Below, one piece after another: positions 32,674 through 42,846 of a DNA stretch of 64,000 bases. Where the stretch lies: NCBI GenBank assembly GCA_023014365.1, contig JAEBUN010000016.1:682001-746000 (forward strand), given 5' to 3'. This DNA is from Lepiota brunneoincarnata. Its lineage: Eukaryota > Basidiomycota > Agaricomycetes > Agaricales > Agaricaceae. Position 1 is the first letter of the stretch. The number at the start of each line of letters is the position of its first letter. Both the position numbers and the translations under genes were made by a program. The notes beneath the pieces are model-generated. The model was not told the origin of the DNA and made no database searches. It saw nothing but the letters and a program-made list of their open reading frames with translations.

Positions 32674-33973
32674 TGAAAAGGTGGAAACTTTTGTGGGTTT
32701 TAATATAGATAAATGGCTTGTTCCCACTAAGCTTAGTCGAAATTTGATAAGCTTAAGTTAATACAAGTAGTATTAGATAGATAATGAACAGTTTCATCTT
32801 TTAGGGTGTTCGGGGGGTGCATTCTGACAGCGAAATTCAAGAGAATAGTGTTTGTAGAGGTCAACGAACAGCCGTTGAAGTTATCTTAGCCGTACAGTGC
32901 AACAATAAAAGGACAATCCCTGTCAATTCAAAGCGCAGGGTCTCTAGTCTCTGGTCTCTGGTCTCTGAACTCTGTTCTCTGTCTCTGTCTCTGTCTCTAG
33001 CACTCTGGAACTCTAAACTCTGGACTCTGTTCTCTGTTTCTGTCTCTGGGTTGGTCGACGACCAAAGAAATCACACTTAACGATGCACACTAAATAGTCC
33101 TCTGAAACCATTCTTGATCACAGCTTGCAGACTTGCATGTGGAAGCAGGGGTGAGACCTCTCTTTTCTCCATGAACAAGCGCGACCATATTTATATTGTT
33201 TAGATACATGCGAGAGATAGTAAATATGAAATAGAAAACAATAAGCTTAATTGTTACAGGTACTGCAGAATATTTTGGAAGGTTTGGCAGCATTTCTACC
33301 TTCCCCTGGGTTATGGGTTTTTCTCTGATTGACAAATGGCAATCCAGCCAGACATGTTCCGTGCTTGTCTGCATTATTCTGCGTCCACGCAAGTGCGTTA
33401 AACCTCCAGATCAATTATGATCGGAATGTATGGCGTATGTACAATCCCTTGATCCATTGTAATTAATCTCAGTCAGGCAGTATGCCGAGGTGCTGGGACC
33501 CACAAAGCACTTGTTAATTATGAGTCTTTGATATGTCTAGGGTTTTGGGCATCAAGTGTCGCCTCCCGAATGTTGGACGTTCTGTTCTGTGGTCCGGTCA
33601 TCATTATTGGGCTCGCTATGGGTGTAATACCCCTGCGACAGCCGCTATGTACATTCTTTAGGTTCCAACAAATCCAAGTTCATCAGAAAACTGCTTGTAA
33701 GGTCCCTTGATGCGACCGGAGTATACTTGATAGGCTATGTAAAGTCCAGAATCCCTCCAGAGAGCATTCTGATAGCTTGGTTCACTAAGCTTAGTGATAA
33801 TGAGCTGGTTTGAACACTTCCGAGGCTCAAATATCCTCAGTTTGGTCGAACTGGCTACTACGGGACATAGTACCAATCCTCTATAGGGTTCTTTAATGAT
33901 ATAGCCAATGATTCTATGTAGAGAATCGTTCCGGAGTACGGAATTCATGTATAGGTGTGAAGTTGGTGTATCA
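32674..33973 (-). repeat. G2 5' LTR
   Basis: 1300 bp, homologous to 26107-27371, which lacks about 35 bp. Palindromes CTAAGCTTAG at 32727 and 33785. The duplication CCGC follows at 33974-33977. Confidence 0.93.
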
Positions 33974-34849
33974 CCGCACCTCCATGATATTCACCCGCTT
34001 GAGGGTCTTCTGGTGCCCCTCCTCGATGAGTCACTTCAGCTCTACATGATCTTTTGGTCAGCAAACCTTGCAGCCAGAAACCCCTACTCACCTTCAAATT
34101 GGTGGTCTGGCATACCTCCGGCCCTGCTTGGCTCCATCTCTTCTTGACCCCCACATCGTTTCTTCATTTTGCTACACTGTCGGCAACTCCTAGTGTTGCT
34201 GGGACCTTTGTCAGCATTTATCATCATTGGAATTCTTGTAATTACTTACCTGCCGGCAATCTCACACTGGACCTCATCCCGCTGACATCTCCAGCATGGG
34301 TTATTGCCCCTGAATATGTGTTTGTTGCCCTGCCGCGGGGCTGCCCTTGCCTTTCCCTTTCCCTTTCCCCTTCCCTTCGCATCCAAATCTTCAGACTCCT
34401 CCTCCTCCTCCTCTTCATCCCTCACTGCGTCTTCACCTGTGTAATTTGGGTCAGACTCTTCCTGGTCAATTTCCATGGGCTGCTCTGGCAGGCGGCTAGA
34501 CAAAGCCGTCGTGGTCATCACAACAAGTCAGGCCCGGATCGCCCAATGTTTGTCCTCAGCAGCTTCCTCTTGCTGTCACCTGATCTCTTCTGCCCGTCGC
34601 TCCCTAGCCTGCTCCTCTGCTTGCCACTGACACAGTTCAATCATACGTCGCCGATCTTCCTCTTGACGCTCTACCGCCAACTGCTGCTCCTCCTCTCGCC
34701 GTTCCTCCTCTCACCATTCCTCCTCTTCCAACCTCTCGATCTCCTTCCGCATCCGCTCCTCCTGCTCCGCCTTTTCCCTCAGTAACTGCGCCTTGCGCTC
34801 CACTGCAGTTGGTTGTCAAGACAATTGACTGCTCATGGTGGTAGGAAGT
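33974..34849 (-). pseudogene. Antisense Zn2Cys6 gene, exons 1, 2 and start of 3 (old G1 copy)
   Basis: Homologous to 12588-13365 and reading from the ATG near 34849. The coiled coil has several TGA/TAG stops. The acidic stretch and the zinc half CWRCQRDEVQC precede a GTAAGT donor near 34252. Exon 2 (about 34100-34195) encodes CRQCSKMKKRC and is followed by GTGAGT. Over the second zinc half nearly all differences from the young copy are synonymous, while the intron sequences are almost unrelated. Exon 3 is cut at 33974 by the G2 insertion and resumes at 26106. Confidence 0.85.
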
Positions 34850-34969
34850 CAAGTTGTGTATTTTTGGACCAAGCCAGTTCACTGTTTTTTTATACCCTGC
34901 CGGAATTTTCCGATGGGCCCTGGCCTAGGCCGCCTTGGGCCTCAAGGCTCAGCCCTAAAGGGGGGGCAC

Positions 34970-35630
34970 TGTCATATCCATGCCAACTCAGAGTCTAATC
35001 ACTTAAACTTCAGCTTCTCGATTCCACATGTGCTCCACACAACAACCCTCTGCCCTCCAACTCAGCCCCGACTTGCTCCGACCGCAACCCACTGCCGCAA
35101 TCACACGACCACCTCCACATGTGCCATGGTCACCTGACCCTCGGTGTCTCTAGTTCCAGTCTCCATTTCCTGTCCGTAGTCAAGATACATTATTGGTCTC
35201 CATACCTGTACCGGTTTCCATTCCATTTGTAATCTGTTTGTAATCCATTTGTAACTATATCGGTCTCCGCTTCGCTCCACACGTAATCAGTACAAGTCAT
35301 AGTTTATAAGGCCAGTAGTATATATACTGTAGGTACTTGGCTTGTACTCCTCAGTCTGATAATTGAATCGAGCAGCAGACCAGCTCCCTGTTCTCTATCC
35401 TCTCCACTCTTCTGCCTCGCTCTGCTTCGGCCCTGACTTCCTGAAATATGGACTAGGACAGTAGGAGGGCACAGCACATATGCTGAGGCCGCAAGTCCAA
35501 CCCCCTGCCCAACGTACTCCACCTCGGTCCTGAAGTCTACATACTGACTTTGCCCTGTCCCCCGGTTACCTTATATCAAGGATACCACCCTGACCCTCCA
35601 CTTTGGTCTCGACCTGCACCGGCTCTAACA
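34970..35630 (+). repeat. 3' LTR of the old G1 copy
   Basis: 661 bp, starting after the PPT AAAGGGGGGGCAC (34957-34969). Duplication AGCAG at 35631-35635. Confidence 0.95.
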
Positions 35631-36351
35631 AGCAGAAATAATCCGGGATCATGGATACTGGCACCCAGTCCTGCTCTTTTGTGAGGACTTTTCTAGGTTG
35701 CTGGCAGCTAGCCAGCTTTTGGTACATTCCCCAAGTTTTCTCGTGTTTTCTTACTGATGGTTTTGCACCCACACTAGTATGTGCCACCTCAGTCTCAGTG
35801 CCCTACTTGTGCTGCTTGTAAGTTGGAGTGTGAGCCTCTGGGCAAGGGTAAAAAGTGTCACAGCTGCAACTTATATAATTACCCCTGTACCTTTGCGGAC
35901 CATCCGCAGGTCTCGGCTGGCATTGCGAATGCCCTGGTCATGTCCTCACTGACCAGTGAATACTGTAAGTTGCTCTGTTCACTATTTTTCTCTTTTATTC
36001 ACTTTTTGTTTCACAGATCTCACTGCCTTCACACATGTTGTGTCCTCCAGCTTGGTCAGTCTGGAGGCCAATTGTGTTGCCTATGAGGCATTGGCATTTC
36101 ATCATTGACAAGTTGTTTATCAATTCGTCCAGGAGATGCAGGCCACTTGGACTGCAATGGAAGGTAACGATGCAGCATTTGTTGAAATGGGAATGGCTGA
36201 CTCTCTCAAAGACATCCAGGCATTCTTCAAGTTCACTGACAACTTTCCGAGGGTCCCAACATATGAGGAGTTTGAGGAGCTCAAGTCACTTCTCTTCCTC
36301 ACTTTCCCAATGATTCAGGATCCCGAGGCCATCCTGGAAGACTTGGACTAG
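35631..36351 (+). pseudogene. Spliced accessory gene, 3' part with cysteine cluster
   Basis: Continues the gene of 18497-19795. With AGCAG counted once, the frame reads without a break through IQHSEA into EIIRDHGYWHPVLLFCEDFSRLL. After a probable intron (GTACAT...CACTAG, about 35721-35776) an exon encodes CPTCAACKLECEPLGKGKKCHSCNLYNYPC, a cysteine cluster resembling fungal Zn2Cys6 domains. Another intron (GTAAGT...TTTCACAG, about 35965-36016) leads to the last exon, which ends EDPEAILEDLD-like and TAG at 36349-36351. One in-frame TGA near 36107, probably from CGA, suggests it is now broken. Function unknown; it may bind DNA. Confidence 0.6.
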
Positions 36352-36998
36352 TGCCTGCCTCCCTTTTCTCTCTTGAATGTAATATATCCTCTTGTCCTGT
36401 ATATAGTTACATTCCACTTAAAGATTCTTGTCTCTTGGTATCTTTTTGAGTTGAGCTTAAGGCCTTCTGAAGACCCTGAGCTAAGCTAAGGCTTCCAGCT
36501 GCTTATACGCTCATCAGATATTTCTCTGATACTTCTGTGATGTCTATTGACACCTCAATGCGCCATGATCCGCAACACGTAGCGACCCAGCTTATCCACT
36601 CCAGTTTACTTACAAGCCCGAACCAGCCTGTCCACAATGTTCAAAAAAGCTCTTTGTGAAAAAGCTTGTGTCAAACTGTCAAACTGAAGCACCCCTTGGG
36701 ACCCATCTCCCCCTAGCCAAATTGAAATCGGTGCCCTCACCGTTCCATCAGAATCCCTGTGCACACTGATAACTGCAAGATCCTGGTGACATGTTACCTA
36801 ATAAGGCAATCATGGTTCAGCTGGTCTGTCGAAAGCTGGCTACTCAAGATTACAGGTTTCCTAGGCATCTCAGGTCATAAGCTTAGGGTGGAGGGTGCAT
36901 TTTATCCACTCACTATGATTTGTTATCACTGCCAACAGCCTTTTCTTATAAAAGTGAGGGAGCGATGTCTCATTCTAGCAGACACTTTTCACAAGAAA
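36352..36998. other. Possible minus-strand LTR end plus leader
   Basis: CATCTCCCCCTAGCCAA near 36706 resembles the LTR end plus complement of the polypurine tract at 27370-27384. The stretch also has TAAGCTTA-like motifs (about 36466-36490, 36878). A TATA-like CTTATAAAAG lies about 50 bp before the ATG at 36999. I infer the decayed 3' end of another G2-like element but cannot set its borders. Confidence 0.35.
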
Positions 36999-37257
36999 AT
37001 GGCTTCTTCTATCCCCCATCTCCAGGTCAAGCTCAATGATCTCATCAGCAACACCAAAGGTTGTCTTCAGCGTCTGCAAAACGGTCAAGTTGCTTGTCCC
37101 CTCATTGAGAAGGCTCTCCTTGCATTTGATGCTCCTGGGGTATGTCTATTCGTCCCCATGTCCCTTTCTTCACTGTTCAACTATCTTCTAGTCTGCTTAT
37201 ATTGATGCATTATTGGAGGACACCAAGGCTATCAAGCTTCATGTCAACTGGGCATGA
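36999..37257 (+). CDS. Small two-exon hypothetical gene
   Basis: Exon 36999-37139, intron of 52 nt (GTATGT...TTCTAG), exon 37192-37257 ending TGA, giving 68 residues. The start sits in AAAATGG behind a TATA-like element. The sequence (LQVKLNDLISNTKGCLQRLQ...) is amphipathic and probably helical, with no domain recognised. Its place after a polypurine-tract-like sequence mimics the antisense gene of G2, so it may be the first exons of such a gene cut short. It could also be a chance frame. Confidence 0.4.
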
Positions 37258-37310
37258 TGAATTTGCCGCCACCGCTACTGCACTACCACACATGTGTGTC
37301 ACAGTAGTGT

Positions 37311-37483
37311 CACAGTAATTTGGCGGTAATGTGCAGTAATGTGCAGTAATGTGTGGTAATGTGCGGTAATGTGTGGTAATGTACAGTAATGTGCGGTAAT
37401 ATGTGAAAATGTGCAGTAATATGTGGTAATGTGCAGTAATATGTGGTAATGTGCAGTAGTGTGCAATCATGTGCAGTAATGTG
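37311..37483. repeat. Minisatellite, about 11-bp unit
   Basis: Some fifteen tandem copies of a unit close to GTAATGTGCAG or GTAATGTGTG. It produces the false His/Thr-rich frames on the minus strand. A looser version of the same motif occurs at 40270-40380. Confidence 0.9.
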
Positions 37484-38250
37484 GCAAAAATTGAGCCTGG
37501 GCCCAAGCTGGCCAGGGCCTGCCCTAAAAGACTTTGATTTCTGGTAAGGTGCCAAGTGACACATCAAATTTGAGGTTGCCCAATCCCTAGTCAACATAGT
37601 TTACTGTTAAGACAACAATGGTAACTGATCATTTTCGATCCCCAAACCTTCATTCTTAATTAATGAAAAGATCATTGGCAAATGCTTTTGCAATAGTCAG
37701 TCTTGAGTCAATCCAAGAATTTCACCTCTAGTGACTCAATACCACATCCCCCAACTATTCCATTAATCATAAGAGGAGCATCAATGACTAGGTTCAGGAC
37801 ATGCCAGTCTTCCCCCAGCTATCTATCAAGAAGTATACTAGACAGGGTCACATATGGTCCCAGCATTCAACCTCCCTAATTCCCAAAACGATGGTACTTA
37901 CTTACTTGACCAGCCAGTACACTTGGCCTGACTGCCCGTTAATGCTTCCCCTTCATAGAGTAGCAAAGCTGGCTTGCTTGGTCCCATTATATCAAATTGG
38001 ACACAAGGTGTGAAAGCTGGTGTCCACCAATTGACATCCCCTAGGGAAGGGTGTACTTCAACTGGGCAGCACTCTGGTAAGTGGCAGTGGTTCAACCAGA
38101 GACATAGATACATAAACTAAAGAAATTACTACAAAATTCAAGAGCCCCAACCAATGCACAAAAATAAAGGTGGTGGCTCGATTGGTAGCACAGGAAAACT
38201 AGAAAAAAAGGCTACAAAATCTAACAGGCTCTAACTAACTTGGGTCTATT
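37484..38250. other. Spacer without recognised gene
   Basis: No open frame with a recognisable domain and no known repeat. Mixed composition. Confidence 0.5.
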
Positions 38251-39165
38251 TGTGAAGTCATGCAGTGGCTTAATTGAATGAATAGTAGTTGAATAGTCAC
38301 AAAAGGTCAGCAGCAGCTCAACCAGGCAAACGGTGGCTGCAACAGTAGAGAATTCAAGTATACATATGCTACTATTCGGATGACTTGAATTTCTTGACCA
38401 TTCCAACTGCCGCTGACCTTTCATGACTATTCAGCTGCCATTTGGTCAGTCAAGCAGCTGGATGGCTTGACACATGCACATATAGATATATTCTGCTAGT
38501 CAGATGACGTGAATTTCCTGAGTGTTCTAGCTGCTGCAGACCTTTCTTGACTATTCAGCTGTTGTTCAGTCAGTCAAGTAGCTAGACGACTTCAGACATG
38601 CACATATAGATATATTCTACTAGTCTAATAACTTGAATCTCTTGAGTGCTCCAGCTGCCGTTCACCTTGTTGAGCCACTGCAGACCTTTCTTGACTATTC
38701 AGCTGTCATTCAGTCAGTCAAGTAGCTAGATGACTTCAGACATGCACATATAGATATATTCTACTAGTCCAATGACTTGAATCCCTTGAGTGTTCCAGCC
38801 GCCATTCACCCAGTTGAGCTGCCACTGACCTTTCTTGACTATTCTAGCTAGATGACTTTAGACATGCATGTATAGATATATTCTACTAGTCCAATGACTT
38901 GAATCCCTTGAGTGTTCCAGCCGCCATTCACCCAGTTGAGCTGCTGCTGACCTTTCTTGACTATTCTAGCTAGATGACTTCAGACATGCATGTATAGATA
39001 TATTCTACTAGTCTAATGACTTGAATCTCTTGAGTGCTCCAGCTGCCGTTCACTCGGTTGAGCCACCGCTGATCTTTTGTGACTATTCAGCTGCCGTTCA
39101 GTCAGTCAAGCAGCTGGATGACTTCACACATCCATGTATAGATAAGATATATTCTGAAGAGAATA
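38251..39165 (+). repeat. Tandem array, left side of array-flanked element
   Basis: One unit in reverse orientation (38251-38355) is followed by six forward units from about 38380, spaced about 122-145 bp. Conserved blocks are GACTTGAATCCCTTGAGTG, GACCTTTCTTGACTATTC and ATAGATATATTCTACTAGT. The array at 42847-44033 uses the same unit mainly inverted. Confidence 0.9.
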
Positions 39166-39298
39166 CTCGCAAGTCAATTGCTTGACTCTCTTGATATACC
39201 TTTATGACTTTTGTATTCACTTATTTCTTTAGCTACTGATTGCTTACTTCACACAGTTGACTTCCAAAAGAATGGGCCAACCAAGACCATAGGTGATA

Positions 39299-40108
39299 TT
39301 ACAATTCAGTACCAAATAAAACTTCATGGAGCCTCTGGTCACTCAAGCAGTACTCTTCAAGAGCCATCTGATACCTGAAATACTCCTCAGATAGCTCAAT
39401 CCTTTCAGAGCCATTGTTCAGGACAGCATCTGCAGACCTTTGTATTAGATTTTTGGTAATATGTGACTTGAGATTTTGACTCACTAGCCTCTCAAGTTAG
39501 CTTACCCCCAAGTTCATAATCATTCACCCTGTAACTTAGAACACCCTCCATTGCTCCTGCAATACCAAGTTCTGATTTGGTAATGGGGGTGGAAGCTTCT
39601 GCAGGAGCCAAAAGTGAGGGCTTTGGCCAGTACCAAGGGACCCAATTGAGAACAGCCTCAGCCATTCGATCTTCTGACCTGAAGTCCATTGCAGATTCAC
39701 ACTTCCTTTTTGCTTGTACACATGAAATGCACCTTGTCACACCACACCCTGTAAACTTGTAAGCCACACAATTTGTCCAGAGCACATATACCCACTGTCA
39801 GTTGGGTGGCATGGCTGCTTCAGTTTAAGACACTGAACACAAGGGTTGCCCCCCCCCATTTTCCTTCTCTGCTCCCATTCCTCCCTGCCTTGCTGCCCTG
39901 CCCTATCTGCCACACCTGCTGCATCCACCTCATTATCCTCATCTTGTGACCTCCCCATGTTTTGCTTTGAAGGGCCAGGCAAGGTTACAGCAGGCAACTG
40001 CACCTGGTCTTGCTGCTTGAGTTTGGTCACCAAGTGCCAAACCTGATCAGCTAACTCAGGGCGTGTCTCAAAAATGCTATCAAGCTCAAGATCAAGAGGG
40101 GAGGACAT
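39299..40108 (-). CDS. Zn2Cys6 protein gene A (3 exons, apparently intact)
   Basis: Exons 40108-39796, 39748-39506 and 39429-39299, with introns of 47 nt (GTGGGT...ACAG) and 76 nt (GTAAGC...GCAG). They sum to 687 nt, 228 residues, with no stop. The N-terminal 90 residues hold a short coiled coil (LVTKLKQQDQVQ) and a polar linker. The zinc cluster is CVQCLKLKQPC, loop of 10, CISCVQAKRKC, i.e. CX2CX6C-X10-CX2CX6C, split by intron 1 at the fifth residue after the third cysteine. The C-terminal half contains ERIELSEEYFRYQMALEEY, probably helical. It is expected to be a nuclear DNA-binding protein; targets are unknown. It lies between inverted arrays, divergent from gene B, sharing a 683-bp intergenic region. 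Confidence 0.8.
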
Positions 40109-40791
40109 AGTGGATGTGGGCTTGTGAAGATTGAAGTTGGCAATTCTGTTCCTTATATGATTTCCTGCCTATGGCACCCTGGGATTCAAGTGGATCAACC
40201 ACCCCAAATATTATCAGTTAGGCTCAGACTCAAGTTCTCTTCCGCAAATCCATTTTATAACTACAGCAGACACAGTAGGGGTACAGTAATGTCACAGTAG
40301 CAATGGCAGTAGGGTGCAGTATGTCACAGCATGTCAGTAGGACATGGTAATGCCACAGCAGGCACAGGCACAGTAGTGTACAATATGCTACCATGCCAAG
40401 CATATTATGTATGGATCATCAATTTCCTGGGATATCATGGCTGCAAAGACAGATCAAATGGGAAAAGTGAGAGGGTTTCCAAAAGTAGAAGTATTAAATT
40501 TAGCCACCAGCAATGTCATCTAAATATAGTGAAGGAAGTGAAGCAAGAAGGCACATTTTGCAAAAGAGAGCCTAGATTTAAGCTATAAGCTCAAACTCAA
40601 CCAGTATACAGCAACTGAAAACATAGCAACAAGGCAGGATTCACAGAATAAGCTAAGCTCAAGTTCAAAAAGTTTAGTTATGACTCTGAGGGCAGGATTA
40701 CAATGCCACAACCCACTTCCTGCAGGGAGGAAAACATAATAAAAAGTGCACAATCCTCAATCTCAATCCCCAACATCACACCCTACACATC
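40109..40791. promoter_or_regulatory. Shared intergenic region of divergent Zn2Cys6 genes
   Basis: 683 bp between the two start codons, so it must hold both promoters. It includes a loose minisatellite (about 40262-40385) with GTACAGTAATGTCACAGTAG-like repeats. Confidence 0.45.
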
Positions 40792-42318
40792 ATGTCATCC
40801 CCTCACAAAATGAACTCCCACGCCACCTCAAAGAGCAAGCCGGCCAGTGCCAGGACAGCCAGAGGACAAACTGGCACCCCTATCCCAGGTCCTTTGCACC
40901 CAACCTACCAGCCACCTCCCACTCTGGGCCCCTTGTGCCAAACCTATCACCAACCTGCCACCCCAGGCCCCTCCCACCCAACACTCCAACCGCCCACCAT
41001 CGCCACTGCTGCCACTCACAGCCCATCAAAGCACCTGGTACCTGAGCATGACGATGACAATGATGATAGCACTGGGGCTCAAATGGAGGAGCAGGTAATG
41101 GTGAGGCGGGAGAAATGATTGAAGAGGAGAGTGGATGAACATGCTGCAAGCATAAGGATGGAAGCATTGGAGAGGGAGAGAGAGCAGGGGCAGGCAGGGC
41201 CTACCATTGAACAAAGAAGGGTGGATGATCAGTCTGCATGGATGAAGTTGGAGGAGTCGGAGGGGTTGGTATGGGGGCAGGGGCAAACAGGGCCCTTCAT
41301 TGAACAAAGGAGAGCAGATGAACCATCTGCAAGGATGAGGTTGGAGCAGTCGGGGTGGGAGCAGGGGTGGCGGCTGGGAGAACAACAGCCACATAAAATA
41401 GGGGAGCATAACCCCTGTGTGTGATACCTCACCAAGCAGTTGGCATGTCAAGAGTCCTCAGGTGAGTAGTACTAATATCACACTTTTGATTGAACTATTT
41501 TGCTAATAAGTTGCTATAGCTCCCACTATCACAAAGTGTGCCCCTTGTGTGAAGGCAAAGGCCAGGTGTGAAGTTGCTGGCTTGCCAATGGGGGGCACAG
41601 AGGCCCTGCCACAACTCTTTTGGCAGCCATTGATAGAGGCCACCCAGGTGGCAGAACCAAGGCCAGAAACAGTGACCAGGATTTCTGGCACAATGCAAGA
41701 CAATGTAAGTTTTGAGATGTGATGATTATCATAGCAGCTAACAAGAGATATGCATAGGTTTGAGATCACAGGTCATTTAATCCCCATCGCATTGCGTACT
41801 TCACCACCCTGGTGCAAACACCAATGCAGGCTATCTGAGAGAACAGCAAGAGGATAGTCAACCTGACTGAAGAACTAGTCAGGTTGCATACGGCCCTGGA
41901 GATGCAGACCAGGAGCAACTACAGGCTTGCAGAGTTGTTCACACCAGGACAGGTAAAGAAGTGGCAGGAGGAGGACAGGAAGAGATGGATAGAAATGTTG
42001 GAGAAAGCAGAGGACAGAAGGATAGCCTCTGAAAAGCAGGCAAGAAGAGGGGTTGTGATCCTAGATCTGGGATTCACAGACAATGAGGATGTGGAGGAGG
42101 AGGAGGGTGATGAGGAGGAGGAGGAGGAGAAAGAGGACAAGGAGGACAAGGAGGAGGACAAGGAGGAGGACAAGGAGGAGGACAAGGAGGACAAGGAGGA
42201 GGATGAGGAGGAGAAAGAGGAGGAGGATGAGGAGGAGGAGGATGAGGAGGAGGAGGAGGAGGAGGAGGATGACAATGACAATGAGGATGACAATGATGAT
42301 GGGAGGCCAGACAAGTAG
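40792..42318 (+). pseudogene. Zn2Cys6 protein gene B (3 exons, three TGA stops)
   Basis: Likely exons 40792-41461, 41520-41704 and 41830-42318, all in phase (448 codons). The order is a Pro/Thr-rich N-terminus, a charged helical region, a zinc cluster, a helical region (EELVRLHTALEMQ...QEEDRRRWIEML-like) and a long Glu/Asp/Lys tail (about 42083-42306). The cluster's second half is CAPCVKAKARC. Its first half is damaged: the second cysteine codon reads TAC and the residue before it is TGA, as if CGA TGC had mutated at CpG. The other stops, near 41116 and 41836, are also TGA. The intron in the cluster sits at the fifth residue after the third cysteine, as in gene A and in the G1 antisense gene. 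Confidence 0.75.
42083..42306 (+). repeat. Purine-rich GAG/GAC repeat (acidic tail)
   Basis: Near-continuous GAGGAG/GACAAG triplet repeats coding for Glu, Asp and Lys. The opposite strand gives a false poly-Ser frame. Confidence 0.85.
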
Positions 42319-42846
42319 AATATGTTAGGGCAACCTGGAGGGTTCAGACAACTCAGGGAGCTGAAACGTCACTGCAGGGAAATCCTAAGTATTATTAATC
42401 TGTGAGCTAAGTAGGGAGTCCATACCTGCAGGGAAATCCTAAGAGAATAGGATGAGGGAACCCCTGCAGGCGAAAACTATGTATATACTTGACTTATATA
42501 ATCAATATAAATTGAACAAGGCTTGACAGTGGTGTCTGGGTGTTGCACAAGGCCAGGTGTGATTAAAATGAGTGTGGGGAGTGAAGATAACAGTCTGAAG
42601 TCTATGGGAAATGGGAGGAAGCAGGTGAGGGTTACGGAGGGTGTAGAGGGTGAAGGGAGGGGTTTAACTGGGCAGTGAGGGGACCTCTGGTGCATTCTGG
42701 TTATGTTTGGGGTGCAAGTGTTTGAAAGGGGGGATGTACAGTGTGCTGGGAGGCTTAGGGGTGTTTGTGGATTGTCCCCTTACAGAATATGTACAAACTA
42801 ATGTTAAATAATCATATTCTTGAGTCTTGTTCCATTTGAAATCCAT
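42319..42846. other. Spacer between gene B and right array
   Basis: Contains a direct repeat CTGCAGGGAAATCCTAAG (about 42372 and 42428). No gene recognised. Confidence 0.5.

Larger units (their letters stand above)
26107..33973 (-). mobile_element. G2 LTR retrotransposon (Ty3/Gypsy), internally deleted, nested
   Basis: LTRs 26107-27371 and 32674-33973 are bounded by TG...CA and flanked by CCGC (26103-26106 and 33974-33977). The coding strand is minus: gag with a CCHC knuckle, protease, RT and the beginning of RNase H. The rest of RNase H and integrase are missing. Between the pol remnant and the 3' LTR lies a plus-strand accessory-gene fragment. Stops in gag are TGA. It is non-autonomous. 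Confidence 0.93.
19796..35630 (+). mobile_element. Old G1 Gypsy copy, interrupted by a nested G2 element
   Basis: LTRs 19796-20456 and 34970-35630 (661 bp each) are flanked by AGCAG (19791-19795 and 35631-35635). The order is the same as in the young copy: PBS, gag, pol, antisense gene, PPT. The element has frameshifts, TGA stops, a 93-bp in-frame duplication and mutated active sites (YLDD changed to YLDN). Most differences from the young copy are CpG to TpG or CpA. A 7.9-kb G2 element sits inside its antisense gene. Confidence 0.95.

Noticed and set aside
19796..35630. RIP (CpA to TpA) as the mutation mechanism
   Set aside because: By eye the changes fall at CG dinucleotides, CpA is not depleted, and the expected TpA-rich signature is not obvious. 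A formal count would be needed to exclude a minor contribution.
37210..37597. His/Thr/Tyr-rich repeat 'proteins' on the minus strand
   Set aside because: Translation of the 11-bp minisatellite in different frames.
41919..42314. Minus-strand poly-Ser frame
   Set aside because: It is the complement of the GAG/GAC acidic-tail repeat of gene B.
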